Counted from the first letter of the stretch, positions 34,320 through 43,946 are shown. The stretch: DNA of 64,000 bases from CAVOKN01 sp963696505 (GCA_963696505.1 CAVOKN010000023.1:248001-312000), one strand, 5' to 3'. The notes: a model not told the origin generated them from the letters alone. A program made the numbers and translations.

Positions 34320-35810
34320 CTAAATCCGCGGAGACCATCCTTGGGCGCAGGTCACGGCTGCCCGCCACGCGGCGAGCCGGGCTTGCGCCGTTTCTTTTTC
34401 GACGGCGGGATCGAATCGCCGCTCCGCCTGCCAGTGTTCGCGGATCGCCGCCGGGTCGGGCCAGACTCCGGCGGCGAGCCCGGCAAGATAGGCCGCGCCC
34501 AGCGCGGTGGTTTCCAGCACCCGCGGCCGCACCACCGGCACACCGAGCAGGTCGGCCTGCAACTGCATCAGCAGATCGTTCGCGGCCGCGCCGCCGTCCA
34601 CCCGCAGTTCGGTGAGCGCGCTGCCGTCGGCGGACATGGCCGCGAGGAGGTCGGCAACCTGAAAGGCGATTGCCTCCAGCGCGGCGCGGGCGATGTGGGC
34701 GCGGTGGCTGCCGCGGGTGAGGCCGAGGATGGTGCCGCGGGCATCGGCGTTCCAATGGGGCGCCCCGAGCCCGGTGAAGGCGGGAACGAAGTACACGCCG
34801 CCGGAGTCGGGCACGCTGGCGGCCAGGGCCTCGACTTCGGCGGCGCTGCGGATCAGGCCCAGGCCGTCGCGCAGCCACTGCACCACCGCGCCGCCGACGA
34901 ATACGCTGCCTTCCAGGGCGTATTCCAGCGCCTCGCCGGTCTGGGCGGCGCAGGTGGTGAGCAGGCCGTGCTGCGAAGTCAGCGGCCGGCGACCGGTGTG
35001 CAGCAGCAGGAAGCAGCCGGTGCCGTAGGTGTTCTTGGCTTCGCCGGCGCGCTGGCAGGCCTGGCCGAAGAGCGCCGCCTGCTGGTCGCCTGCGATGCCG
35101 GCGATGGGAATCGCCGCGCCGAACAGACCCGGGTCGGTGTCGCCCAGCACGTCGCTGGAACGTACCACCCGCGGCAGCAATGCCCGCGGGATACGGAACA
35201 AGGCGAGCAGTTCGTCGTCCCAGTCGCCGCGGTGAATGTCGAACAGCATGGTGCGCGAGGCATTGCTGGCGTCGGTGACGTGCAGCCGGCCGCCCGAGAG
35301 CTGCCAGGCGAGCCAGCCGTCCACCGTGCCGAACGCGAGTTCGCCGCGCTGCGCCCGCGCCCGCGCGCCGGGGGTGTTGTCGAGCAGCCATTCCAGCTTG
35401 GTGGCGGAGAAGTAAGGGTCGGGGACGAGGCCGCTGCGGCTGCGGATCAGCGCTTCCAGGCCGTCCTGCCGCAGCCGCGCGCAGCGCGGCGCGGTGCGCC
35501 GGTCCTGCCACACCACCGCGTTTGCCAGTGGCATGCCGGTGGCGCGCTCCCACAGCACGGTCGTCTCGCGCTGGTTGGTGATGCCGAGGGCAGCGATGTC
35601 CAAGGGGCGCAGCCGGGCATTGGCGATCGCCTCGCGCCCCGCTTCCAACTGGTCGCGCCAGATCGCCAGCGGATCGTGCTCGACCCACCCCGGCTGGGGG
35701 TAGATCTGCACCAGTTCCTTCTGCGCCACGCCGCAGAGGCGGCCTTCCTCGTCGAACACGATGGCGCGCGAACTGGTGGTGCCCTGGTCGAGGGCGAGGA
35801 CGTATCGCAT
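34320..35810 (-). CDS. glpK: Glycerol kinase
   Basis: 496 residues, FGGY carbohydrate kinase. ATP phosphorylates glycerol to sn-glycerol-3-phosphate. The phosphate-1 motif YVLALDQGTTSSRAIVFDEEG opens the protein; TNQRETTVLWERATG, the catalytic Asp in NAVVWQDRRT, GIAGDQQAALFGQ and the C-terminal RVDGGAAANDLLMQLQADL are in place, as is FVPAFTGLGAPHW. Length is normal for the family. It is divergent from alaS with 124 bp between the starts; no glpF or glpD accompanies it. Confidence 0.96.
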   Translation of the reverse strand: MRYVLALDQGTTSSRAIVFDEEGRLCGVAQKELVQIYPQPGWVEHDPLAIWRDQLEAGREAIANARLRPLDIAALGITNQRETTVLWERATGMPLANAVVWQDRRTAPRCARLRQDGLEALIRSRSGLVPDPYFSATKLEWLLDNTPGARARAQRGELAFGTVDGWLAWQLSGGRLHVTDASNASRTMLFDIHRGDWDDELLALFRIPRALLPRVVRSSDVLGDTDPGLFGAAIPIAGIAGDQQAALFGQACQRAGEAKNTYGTGCFLLLHTGRRPLTSQHGLLTTCAAQTGEALEYALEGSVFVGGAVVQWLRDGLGLIRSAAEVEALAASVPDSGGVYFVPAFTGLGAPHWNADARGTILGLTRGSHRAHIARAALEAIAFQVADLLAAMSADGSALTELRVDGGAAANDLLMQLQADLLGVPVVRPRVLETTALGAAYLAGLAAGVWPDPAAIREHWQAERRFDPAVEKETAQARLAAWRAAVTCAQGWSPRI

Positions 35811-35859
35811 GGTCAGTCCCTGGCGAGCGGCGCGTCCGGGGCGCGCAGAGGCCCGATGT

Positions 35860-35865
35860 TACAAT
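35860..35865 (+). promoter_or_regulatory. -10-like element upstream of alaS
   Basis: TACAAT in an A/T-rich dip (TTACAATACG) 69 bp before the alaS start, within the alaS/glpK divergent region. No good -35 is visible at the right spacing. Confidence 0.35.
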
Positions 35866-35934
35866 ACGAACCCTTGTCATTCGCCCGGACGCCTTGTCCG
35901 GCGCGGGTTTCCGCCGATTGCCACGGGTCCGCCG

Positions 35935-38565
35935 ATGAAAAGCTCCGAGCTGCGCCGCAAGTTCCTCGAATTCTTCCACGCCAAGGGCCACAGCGTGGTC
36001 GCCTCCAGTTCCCTGGTGCCGGGCAACGACCCGACGCTGCTGTTCACCAACTCCGGAATGGTGCAGTTCAAGGACGCTTTCCTGGGCAAGGACAAGCGGT
36101 CCTATTCGCGCGCCACCACCTCGCAGCGCTGCGTGCGCGCCGGCGGCAAGCACAACGATCTGGAAAACGTCGGCTACACGGCGCGCCACCACACCTTCTT
36201 CGAAATGTTGGGCAACTTCAGCTTCGGCGACTACTTCAAGCGCGACGCCATCCGCTACGCCTGGGAACTGCTGACCGGGGTCTATCGCCTGCCCGCGGAC
36301 AAGCTGTGGACCACCGTCTATGCCGACGACGACGAGGCCTACGACATCTGGGTGAAGGAGATCGGCGTTCCGGCCGAGCGCTGCATCCGTATCGGCGACA
36401 ACAAGGGCGCCAAGTATGCGTCCGACAACTTCTGGCAGATGGCCGACACCGGCCCCTGCGGTCCCTGCAGCGAGATCTTCTACGACCATGGCCCGGATGT
36501 CTGGGGCGGCCCACCGGGTTCCCCGGAGGCCGACGGCGACCGCTACATCGAGATCTGGAACCTGGTGTTCATGCAGTTCAATCGCGACGAGGCCGGCGTG
36601 ATGCACCCGCTGCCCAAGCCCAGCGTCGACACCGGCATGGGCCTCGAGCGCCTCGCCGCCGTGCTGCAGCACGTGCACTCCAACTACGAGATCGACCTGT
36701 TCCAGGATCTGATCAGGGCGGCGGCGCGGGAGACCGGCACCGCAGACCTGGCCAACAACTCGCTCAAGGTGATCGCCGACCACATCCGTGCCTGCGCCTT
36801 CCTCGTGGTTGACGGTGTGATACCGGGCTCCGACGGCCGCGGCTACGTGCTGCGTCGTATCGTGCGCCGCGCTATCCGCCACGGCTACAAGCTGGGTCAG
36901 AAGAAGCCTTTCTTCCACCGCCTGGTGGACGACCTCTGCGCCGCGATGGGCGAGGCCTATCCCGAGCTGCCGGCGGCCCGAGAGCAGGTCGTCGCGGTGC
37001 TCAAGCAGGAAGAGGAGCGCTTCGCCGAGACCATAGACAACGGCATGCAGATTCTGGAGCACGCGCTCGCCGCGGGCGCTGGCCGCCTCGACGGCGAGAC
37101 CATGTTCCGGCTCTACGACACCTTCGGCTTTCCGGTCGACCTCACCGCCGACATCTGCCGCGAGCGCGAGGTGCAGGTGGACCACGAGGGCTTCGAGCGC
37201 GCCATGGAGCGCCAGCGCGAACAGGCGCGCGCCGCCTCGCAGTTCCGCATGAAGGGCTCGCTCGACTACGAAGGCGAGCCGACCCGCTTCCACGGCTACG
37301 ACAGCCTGGAGCACCAAGGCCGCATCACCGCGCTCTACCGCGACGGCACTTCGGTGCAGGAGCTCGCGGCGGGCGAGCGGGGCGTGGTCGTGCTCGACCA
37401 CACGCCGTTCTACGCCGAGTCCGGCGGCCAGGTGGGCGACCAGGGCGAACTGGTGCTGGGTGCCGCTGGCGGTTCGGCTGCGGCGATATTCACCGTCAAT
37501 GACACGCAGAAGATCCAGGCGGAGGTCTTCGGCCACGATGGAGAATTGGCCAGTGGCAGCCTGCGGGTCGGCGACACGGTGCTGGCGCGCGTCGACGAGA
37601 TGAAGCGCCGCCGCGCGGCGTGGAACCATTCCGCCACCCACCTGATGCACTCGGCATTGCGCGAGGTGCTCGGCAAGCACGTGCAGCAGAAGGGATCGCT
37701 GGTGGATGCGACTCGCACCCGCTTCGACTTCTCCCACCCGCAGCCGATGAGCGCGGAGGAGATCGCCCGCGTCGAAGCGCTGGTCAACCGCGAGATCCAG
37801 CGCAACGTCGACGTTACCGCGCGCGTCATGGCCTATGACGAAGCCATCAAGCACGGCGCCATGGCGCTGTTCGGCGAGAAGTACGGCGACGAGGTGCGGG
37901 TGATAGGCATGGGCGAGTATTCGACCGAACTGTGCGGCGGCACCCATGTGCGGCGCACCGGCGACATCGGCTTGTTCAAGATCGTCGCCGAGGGCGGCAT
38001 TGCCGCCGGCATACGGCGCGTCGAGGCGGTGACTGGCGAGGGCGCCCTGGCCCACGTGCAGGAGGGCGAGGCGGAACTCGCCCGCGTCGCCGCCCAGGTG
38101 AAGAGTCAGCCGCTGGACGCCGCCTCCCGGGTGCAGCAGATCCTCGAATCGGTGCGCAGCCTGGAGAAGGAACTGGCGCGGCTCAAGTCCAAGCTCGCCA
38201 CCACCCAGGGCGGTGATCTGGCGAGCCAGGCGGCGGACGTGAAGGGCGCCAAGGTGCTGGCAGCGGCGATCGAAGGCGCCGACGCCAAGGCGCTGCGCGA
38301 GGCGCTGGACAAGCTCAAGGACAAGCTCAAGTCGGGCGTGGTCGTGCTCGGCTCGGCGGCGGACGGCAAGGTGTCGCTGGTCGCTGGCGTCACCGCGGAT
38401 CTGACCGGCAAGCTGAAGGCGGGCGAGCTGGTGAACTTCGTCGCGCAGCAGGTGGGTGGCAAAGGCGGCGGCCGCGCCGACATGGCCCAGGCCGGTGGCA
38501 CCCAGCCCGAACATCTCGCTGCGGCGCTGGCTTCGGTGCGTGCCTGGGCCGAGCAGCACCTGTAG
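35935..38565 (+). CDS. alaS: Alanyl-tRNA synthetase
   Basis: 876 residues, class II aminoacyl-tRNA synthetase with the full AlaRS architecture. The catalytic domain starts MKSSELRRKFLEFFHAKGHSV with motif 1-like SMVQFKDAF region (SGMVQFKDAFLG) and GMGLERLA as motif 3. The editing domain has the zinc-ligand sets HSATHLMHSALR and CGGTHVRRTGD. The C-Ala domain includes a coiled coil (VQQILESVRSLEKELARLKSKL) and a Gly-rich end GGKGGGRADMAQAGG. The ATG at 35935 is chosen over an upstream in-frame start because it matches the family and avoids overlap with glpK. Confidence 0.98.
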   Translation: MKSSELRRKFLEFFHAKGHSVVASSSLVPGNDPTLLFTNSGMVQFKDAFLGKDKRSYSRATTSQRCVRAGGKHNDLENVGYTARHHTFFEMLGNFSFGDYFKRDAIRYAWELLTGVYRLPADKLWTTVYADDDEAYDIWVKEIGVPAERCIRIGDNKGAKYASDNFWQMADTGPCGPCSEIFYDHGPDVWGGPPGSPEADGDRYIEIWNLVFMQFNRDEAGVMHPLPKPSVDTGMGLERLAAVLQHVHSNYEIDLFQDLIRAAARETGTADLANNSLKVIADHIRACAFLVVDGVIPGSDGRGYVLRRIVRRAIRHGYKLGQKKPFFHRLVDDLCAAMGEAYPELPAAREQVVAVLKQEEERFAETIDNGMQILEHALAAGAGRLDGETMFRLYDTFGFPVDLTADICREREVQVDHEGFERAMERQREQARAASQFRMKGSLDYEGEPTRFHGYDSLEHQGRITALYRDGTSVQELAAGERGVVVLDHTPFYAESGGQVGDQGELVLGAAGGSAAAIFTVNDTQKIQAEVFGHDGELASGSLRVGDTVLARVDEMKRRRAAWNHSATHLMHSALREVLGKHVQQKGSLVDATRTRFDFSHPQPMSAEEIARVEALVNREIQRNVDVTARVMAYDEAIKHGAMALFGEKYGDEVRVIGMGEYSTELCGGTHVRRTGDIGLFKIVAEGGIAAGIRRVEAVTGEGALAHVQEGEAELARVAAQVKSQPLDAASRVQQILESVRSLEKELARLKSKLATTQGGDLASQAADVKGAKVLAAAIEGADAKALREALDKLKDKLKSGVVVLGSAADGKVSLVAGVTADLTGKLKAGELVNFVAQQVGGKGGGRADMAQAGGTQPEHLAAALASVRAWAEQHL

Positions 38566-38588
38566 CGAGACGTCCTCAAAAGAAAAAA

Positions 38589-38612
38589 GCGCCGCAGTGG
38601 TGACTGCGGCGC
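38589..38612. terminator. Bidirectional terminator between alaS and the EAL-HDOD gene
   Basis: A 10-bp perfect stem (GCGCCGCAGT) with a 4-nt loop. On the minus strand it is followed by a T-rich tract (complement of AAAAAA), giving a strong terminator for the leftward gene; on the plus strand TATCTCTAG follows. It stands 24 bp after alaS. Confidence 0.75.
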
Positions 38613-38796
38613 TATCTCTAGTTGTTACTCGCTTTTCTTCTTATTGGAGGGGAGCCAGCGTGTTTCTCGCGCTTCGGTAGTTGACCTCCTCGGTCGCGCC
38701 ATGCATTTTCTTGCTGGCTGAATCATAGGGCCGGGCAAGCTGCCCCGCCGTGAGATGCGTCACGGCCGGCCGGTGAATGGTGCGGCGTGAGGAAAA

Positions 38797-40086
38797 TCAG
38801 GCGGCCACGCTCTGCCCGATGCTGTTGGCCCACGCCAGTGCCTGCGTCTCGCAGGCACTGACCTGATGCAGCGTGAGGCCGGGCAGCAGCGTCAGCAGCT
38901 CGGCGCATTCGTCGAACTCTTCCTGCTCCAGTGTCTCCGACAGCCGCAACAGCGTGCCGAGGCGCCCGCCCCGGTGTTCCAGCGCGTCCACCACCGCGCT
39001 GCTGACGTTGAGCTGGGCGACGATGCTCTGCATGCTCATGCCGAGCAGCGCCGGCATCAGCGACATGATGCCGGTCATGAAGGCTGCATCCTCTGCCGAC
39101 TTGTTCCCCGGCGAGAGCGTGCCCGCCAGAAGTTCGAGAAATCGGCCGCGGGTGGCAGCGAGCTGCAGCAGGGGGCTCACCAGCCTGCCGTGGGAGGCGG
39201 GATTGGTGAACAGGAGGATCTGCATCCAGCGGGTGAGCTGGCGCCGGCCGAGCACGGCGATGGCCTCGTGCAAGGAGCCGACCCCGGGACCGCCGATGCC
39301 CACCGAGCTGGTGAGCCGCACCAGGTTCATGGTGAGTCCCGGCTCCTCCTTGAACACGCCTTCCAGCTTGGGCGTGTCGGCGTCGTCCAGCAGCAGGCCC
39401 AGCAGACGCAGCAGCGAGATCTCGGAGTGCGACAGTTTCTTGCCGCTGATGATGGTCGGGCGCGCGAAGTAGTAGCCCTGGAAGAGGTGGTAGCCGAGAT
39501 CCAGGCAATGCTGGACCTGTTCCCGGCTGTCGACCTTCTCGGCCAGGAGTTGCACCGGGTAGCGCTTGAGCTCGGCGGTGATGGCACGCAGCGCCGAATC
39601 GTCCAGCGACTTGATGTCCACCTTGACGATATCCACGAACTCCAGCATCGCGCGCTGGCCCGATTCCAGTCCGATCACGTCGTCCAGCGCGATCATGAAG
39701 CCGGCCTGCTGCAACTGCCGGCAGCGCGCGACGATGGCCGGCGTGAGCACCACCGTCTCCAGCAATTCGAGCACGATCTTGCCGTGGGGCAGCAGCTCCA
39801 CTGCATCGGACAGCAGCATGCCCTCGCTCACGTTGAGGAAGCCCTTGTAGGGGCCCAGCGCTTTCTCGACGCCCAGGTCGCTGAAGGTGTGGCTGATCAC
39901 CGCCGCCGTGGCGGAAAGGTCGTCCTCGATGCGGGCGTGGTTGTGGTGGCCGCTGCGGAACAGCAGCTCGTAGGCGACGAGCTGCTCCTCGCGGTTCAGG
40001 ATCGGCTGGCGGCCGATGAATATGTCATGAGTGGCGGAGGGCGCATCCTGGCCGGCATGTTCCGGCGCGCCGCGGCCCGGTCCCAT
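38797..40086 (-). CDS. EAL-HDOD signalling protein (YuxH type)
   Basis: 429 residues. The N-terminal half resembles an EAL domain (IFIGRQPILNREEQLVAYELLFR), but the EAL motif is YELL and the metal-binding residues are largely missing, so it probably does not hydrolyse c-di-GMP. The C-terminal half is a HDOD domain (LVRLTSSVGIGGPGVGSLHEAIAVLGRRQLTRWMQILLF). Such proteins regulate motility, natural competence or c-di-GMP circuits through protein contacts. The ATG lies 1 bp after the stop of the phosphomannomutase gene, so the pair is cotranscribed. Confidence 0.9.
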   Translation of the reverse strand: MGPGRGAPEHAGQDAPSATHDIFIGRQPILNREEQLVAYELLFRSGHHNHARIEDDLSATAAVISHTFSDLGVEKALGPYKGFLNVSEGMLLSDAVELLPHGKIVLELLETVVLTPAIVARCRQLQQAGFMIALDDVIGLESGQRAMLEFVDIVKVDIKSLDDSALRAITAELKRYPVQLLAEKVDSREQVQHCLDLGYHLFQGYYFARPTIISGKKLSHSEISLLRLLGLLLDDADTPKLEGVFKEEPGLTMNLVRLTSSVGIGGPGVGSLHEAIAVLGRRQLTRWMQILLFTNPASHGRLVSPLLQLAATRGRFLELLAGTLSPGNKSAEDAAFMTGIMSLMPALLGMSMQSIVAQLNVSSAVVDALEHRGGRLGTLLRLSETLEQEEFDECAELLTLLPGLTLHQVSACETQALAWANSIGQSVAA

Positions 40087-40087
40087 G

Positions 40088-41464
40088 TCAGAACGGAAGC
40101 GTCAGCCCCGGCCACACGCCGTCGATGGCGCGGCGGAAGTCGGCCATGATGCGCGCCAGCGCGGCGTCGTCGTCGGCCTCGAAGCGCAGCACCACCACCG
40201 GGGTGGTGTTGGAGGGCCGCGCCAGGCCGAAGCCGTCGGCATATTCGATGCGCACGCCGTCGATGGTGATCACTTCCTTCGCGCCCTCGAATCGCCCTTC
40301 CGACTTGAGCCGGTCCACCAGGGTGAAGGGTTCGCCTTCGGCCATCTTGAGGTTCAGCTCCGGCGTGCTGCTGGAATCCGGCAGGGCGTCGAGGACGGCA
40401 CCGGGATGCATGCTGCGGGAGAGGATTTCGAGCAGCCGCGCGCCGGCGTAGAGGCCGTCGTCGAAGCCGTACCAGCGCTCCTTGAAGAACACGTGACCGC
40501 TCATCTCGCCCGCCAGCGGCGCGCCGCTCTGCTTGAGCTTTGCCTTGATGTGCGAATGGCCGGTCATCCACATCACCGGATCGCCGCCGCGTTCGCGGAT
40601 CCAGGGCGCGAGCTTGCGGGTGCATTTCACGTCATAGACGATCTGGGCGCCGGGGTTGCGCGCCAGCACGTCGGCGGCGAACAGCATCAGTTGCCGGTCG
40701 GGATAGATGATGTGGCCCTCGCGGGTGACCACGCCGAGGCGGTCGCCGTCGCCGTCGAAGGCCAGCCCGATTTCGGAGTCAGTCTCCCGCAGGCGGCGGA
40801 TCAGATCTTCCAGGTTCTCCGGCTTCGATGGGTCGGGATGGTGGTTGGGGAAGCTGCCGTTTACCTCGCAGAACAGGCCGTCCACCGCGCAGCCCAGGGC
40901 GCGGAACAGGCGCGGTGCGACGTCGCCCGCCACGCCGTTGCCGCAGTCGATGGCGATCTTCATCGGGCGCGCCAGCTTGACGTCGGCGGCGATGCGCTCG
41001 ACATAGTGGTCGCGCACGTCGGCGCGGCTGATCCGGCCGGCGCCGGTGGCCAGCTCGCCGCGTTCGATGCGGCTTCGCAGCGCCTGGATCTTCGCCCCGG
41101 CCAGGGTTTCGCCGCCCAGCACCATCTTCAGGCCGTTGTAGTCGGGAGGGTTGTGGCTGCCGGTGACGCTGACCGCGCTGTCGGTGCCGAGGTGGAAGGC
41201 GGCGAAGTAGGACAGGGGCGTGGGCACCATGCCGATGTCGATGACGTCGATTCCGGCGGCGCAGATGCCTTCGGCCAGTGCCCCGGCGAGTTGCGGTCCG
41301 GAGAGCCGGCCGTCGCGCCCGATGGCGATTGCCTTCTGGCCGCGGTCGCGGGCTTCGGAGCCCAGCGCCTGGCCGATGGCGCGCACCGATTCGGGCGTCA
41401 GGGTCTTGCCGACGATGCCGCGGATGTCATAGGCCTTGAAGATCTCGGGGGCGGGAACTTGCAT
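40088..41464 (-). CDS. Phosphomannomutase/phosphoglucomutase
   Basis: 458 residues, alpha-D-phosphohexomutase of the AlgC/ManB type. Catalytic Ser in VTGSHNPPDYNG, Mg-binding loop FDGDGDRLGVV, sugar-binding GEMSGHVFF and the phosphate-binding C-terminal domain (RPSNTTPVVVLRFEAD) are intact; the start is MQVPAPEIFKAYDIRGIVG. It interconverts hexose-1- and -6-phosphates for LPS core, O-antigen or exopolysaccharide precursors. It precedes the EAL-HDOD gene with 1 bp between them, an unusual link between surface sugar supply and a c-di-GMP-type regulator. Confidence 0.95.
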   Translation of the reverse strand: MQVPAPEIFKAYDIRGIVGKTLTPESVRAIGQALGSEARDRGQKAIAIGRDGRLSGPQLAGALAEGICAAGIDVIDIGMVPTPLSYFAAFHLGTDSAVSVTGSHNPPDYNGLKMVLGGETLAGAKIQALRSRIERGELATGAGRISRADVRDHYVERIAADVKLARPMKIAIDCGNGVAGDVAPRLFRALGCAVDGLFCEVNGSFPNHHPDPSKPENLEDLIRRLRETDSEIGLAFDGDGDRLGVVTREGHIIYPDRQLMLFAADVLARNPGAQIVYDVKCTRKLAPWIRERGGDPVMWMTGHSHIKAKLKQSGAPLAGEMSGHVFFKERWYGFDDGLYAGARLLEILSRSMHPGAVLDALPDSSSTPELNLKMAEGEPFTLVDRLKSEGRFEGAKEVITIDGVRIEYADGFGLARPSNTTPVVVLRFEADDDAALARIMADFRRAIDGVWPGLTLPF

Positions 41465-41497
41465 CGGACGTATCCATCGAGGGGAGGGCGAATTATC

Positions 41498-42457
41498 TCA
41501 CCTTGTCAGACCGAAGAAGCTGAGCACCCGCTGCGGCAGCCAGGCGAGGTCGCCGGGGGGCGGGCCGCCGACAAAGCCTACGTGGCCGCCGTGGCGCGGA
41601 TACTCCAGGCTCACGTCGCGCGATACCTCCGCCGGGCCCGGCAGGGAAGTCGCCGGCAGAAACGGATCGTTGAGGGCATTGACGATCAGCGTCGGCACGC
41701 GGATGCGCCGCAGCCAGGGCTTGCTGCTGGCGCGGGTCCAGTAGTCGGTCACATTGCGGAAGCCGTGCAGCGGCGCGGTCACCGCGTCGTCGAAGTCGTA
41801 CAGGCTGCGCGCTGCCAGCACCCGCTGCCGGTCCGCCATGCCGGGGAAGCGCTCCAGCTTGGCCAGCGATGCCGGTTTCAGGCTGGTGAGGAAGTAGCGC
41901 GCATAGACCAGCCGGTTGAAGCCGCGCCCCAGGGCATGCCCTGCCGCCATCAGGTCCAGCGGCGCGCACAGGGCGGCCGCGGCGTCGATCACGCCGACCG
42001 CCGCGGTGCTCGACTTGCCCAGCCACTTGAGCAGCGCGTTGCCACCCAGCGACACGCCGACGGCAAAGCACGCACGCTGCGGGTGTTGCGCTTTCAGGCG
42101 ACGCAGGATCCAGTCGATCTCCAGGTAATCCCCGGAGTGGTAGGCGCGCGGCAGGCGGTTCGGTTCTCCTGAACAGCCGCGGAAGTGGGGCACCACGCCG
42201 GCCAGGCCGCGGGCAGCCACGGCCTGCATCAGTTGCCGCGCGTAGTGGCTGGCGGAGCTGCCTTCGAGGCCGTGAAACAGCACCACCAGCGGGCGCTCGG
42301 GTGAAGCGTCGATCCAGTCGAGGTCGACGAAGTCGCAGTCCGGGGTTTCCCAGCGCTCGCGGCGGTAGGCCGGAAGAGGGCCCTTGATGAGCCGCGGGTA
42401 GATGGTCTGGGCGTGGGCGCCGGGCAGCCAGGGCGGGGCGCGGTAGGGGGTTGGCAA
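41498..42457 (-). CDS. Alpha/beta hydrolase, YheT family
   Basis: 319 residues starting with TTG at 42457 (MPTPYRAPPWLPGAHAQTIYPRL, the expected N-terminus). The hydrolase fold is shown by VVLFHGLEGSSASHYARQL, the nucleophile elbow AVGVSLGGNALLKWL, the acid in NALNDPFL and the His in HGGHVGFVGG. YheT proteins are predicted carboxylesterases whose substrate is unknown. The TTG start codon sits at the edge of a heptanucleotide repeat, so the repeat forms its ribosome-binding region (AATCCT on the coding strand). Confidence 0.92.
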   Translation of the reverse strand: MPTPYRAPPWLPGAHAQTIYPRLIKGPLPAYRRERWETPDCDFVDLDWIDASPERPLVVLFHGLEGSSASHYARQLMQAVAARGLAGVVPHFRGCSGEPNRLPRAYHSGDYLEIDWILRRLKAQHPQRACFAVGVSLGGNALLKWLGKSSTAAVGVIDAAAALCAPLDLMAAGHALGRGFNRLVYARYFLTSLKPASLAKLERFPGMADRQRVLAARSLYDFDDAVTAPLHGFRNVTDYWTRASSKPWLRRIRVPTLIVNALNDPFLPATSLPGPAEVSRDVSLEYPRHGGHVGFVGGPPPGDLAWLPQRVLSFFGLTR

Positions 42458-42491
42458 GGATTCAGGATTCAGGATCGAGGATTGAGGATTG
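42457..42491. repeat. Heptanucleotide tandem repeat, array 1
   Basis: Five copies of AGGATTC or its variants AGGATCG and AGGATTG. It fills the whole gap between the yheT-like start and the waaF-like stop. Related arrays lie at 43950 and 44016. Confidence 0.85.
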
Positions 42492-42494
42492 AAT

Positions 42495-43946
42495 TCAGTG
42501 GAGGGTTTTCGGGACTTCGGGCGTCAACTCGGGGGGGGCGGGCGAGGCGTGGTGGACCAGCATGCGCCAGCCCAGCGGGCCTCGCAGATAGACATTGGTG
42601 GCCACCACCGGGGCGCGGGTGTCCTGGTCGCCGGCCATGGTGATGTTCTCGCGCACGCTGTGCACCGCCAGCAGCATGCCTTGCAGCACCACCTGGTGCG
42701 ACAGCCGCACCCGCAGCCTGGCGCCGCCACCGAAGATGCGCCGCCAGCCGTCCTGCACCTCGGCATAGCCGGCGAGCCGGCGTCCGGTGGGATGGACGCA
42801 GACGATCTCCTCGTCCTCGGCCCACACCGACATCATGGACTCAAGGTCGGCCCGCTCCAGCGCCTCGTAGAAGGCAGCCTCGGCGTCCTGGGGGGTCGAG
42901 TAGAAGGGCTTCTTACGTTCCATGAAAGTCAGTCGCCGTCGAACCGGTGGCAGCCGCGCCGCGATGCGCTCCAGCACCTGTTCCGGCCGGATGTCGAGCA
43001 TACAGCGGAAGTGTCCGAGCGGGCACTCGCGCTTGAAGCAGGGGCTGCACGCCGTCTTCAACCAGATCACCTCGGCATACCGCGAGAGGGGCGGCGTGAA
43101 CAGCGGGCTGCTGGAGCCGAACAGCGCCAGCAGCGGCCGCTCCAGCGCCGCGGCGACGTGCATCAGCCCGGAATCGTTGGTGACGACGAAGGCGGCGCTG
43201 GCCAGCAGGTCCACCGCCTGATCGAGGCCAGTGGCGCCGCACAGGTTGCGGCAGGTGGGCGCGAGGCGGGCGATGTCGTCGCCTACGCCGCGGTCCTTGG
43301 CCGAGCCGATCAGCCATACGGCATGGCCGCGGCTGGCCAATGCTGTCGCGAGTTCACCGTAGCGGTCGGCCGGCCAGCGCTTCGCCGGGCCGTACTCCGC
43401 GCCGGGACAGAAGGCGACGGGAGCGCGATCCTGCGCCAGACCCAGGTCGGCCAGCGTCGCCTGGCGCCGGCTCTCGTCAACAAGCAGCCGCGGTTCCGGT
43501 GCTTCGGCCGGCGGCGCACCGGGATCTTCGGCGAGCGCCGCGTAGCGCTGGACGATGCGCGGCAGCGCCTTCTCGTCGAGATCGTGGCGGCGGTTCAAGA
43601 GCAGGTAGCGCGCCTCGCCGGTGTAGCCGCTGCGCCGCCGGATGCCGGCGAAGAAGGGCACCAGCGCCGACTTCCAGGAGTTGGGCAGGACGATGGCTTC
43701 GTCATAGCCCGCGGCGCGCAGCTCGCGGCCGAGGCGCCGCCGCGCCCCGAACGCAAGCTCGCCATGGCCGAACGGATTGGCAATGACCAGGCGCACCTGC
43801 GGCATGCGCTTCAGCACCGGCGCCACCCAGGCAGGCGCCAGCACGTCGATCACCGCGCCGGGATGCTTCTCAGAGAGCCGCGCCAGCAGCGGCTGCGCCG
43901 CCACCGTGTCGCCGATCCAGGACGGGGCGACGATGAGGAATTTCAT
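42495..43946 (-). CDS. waaF: Lipopolysaccharide heptosyltransferase II fused in frame to an NTF2-like domain
   Basis: 483 residues, much longer than the usual ~345 for WaaF. Residues 1-341 are a GT-B glycosyltransferase of the ADP-heptose:LPS heptosyltransferase family: MKFLIVAPSWIGDTVAAQPL, LPNSWKSALVPFFAGI, CPGAEYGPAKRWP and VTNDSGLMHVAAAL. It adds the second heptose to the LPS inner core. Residues 342-483 (from MERKKPFYSTPQDAE) are a SnoaL/NTF2-like domain, in relatives a separate gene starting at the ATG at 42923. A TGA sits one frame over, 10 bp before that ATG, so a one-base deletion may have fused two genes artificially; a real fusion is possible. Confidence 0.88.
   Translation of the reverse strand: MKFLIVAPSWIGDTVAAQPLLARLSEKHPGAVIDVLAPAWVAPVLKRMPQVRLVIANPFGHGELAFGARRRLGRELRAAGYDEAIVLPNSWKSALVPFFAGIRRRSGYTGEARYLLLNRRHDLDEKALPRIVQRYAALAEDPGAPPAEAPEPRLLVDESRRQATLADLGLAQDRAPVAFCPGAEYGPAKRWPADRYGELATALASRGHAVWLIGSAKDRGVGDDIARLAPTCRNLCGATGLDQAVDLLASAAFVVTNDSGLMHVAAALERPLLALFGSSSPLFTPPLSRYAEVIWLKTACSPCFKRECPLGHFRCMLDIRPEQVLERIAARLPPVRRRLTFMERKKPFYSTPQDAEAAFYEALERADLESMMSVWAEDEEIVCVHPTGRRLAGYAEVQDGWRRIFGGGARLRVRLSHQVVLQGMLLAVHSVRENITMAGDQDTRAPVVATNVYLRGPLGWRMLVHHASPAPPELTPEVPKTLH

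Noticed and set aside
34183..38559. 1458-codon minus-strand open frame opposite alaS and continuing out of phase through glpK
   Set aside because: alaS and glpK are unambiguous; the frame is a high-GC artefact with no domain.
40031..42172. Plus-strand 713-codon frame
   Set aside because: Shadow of the phosphomannomutase and YheT-like genes.
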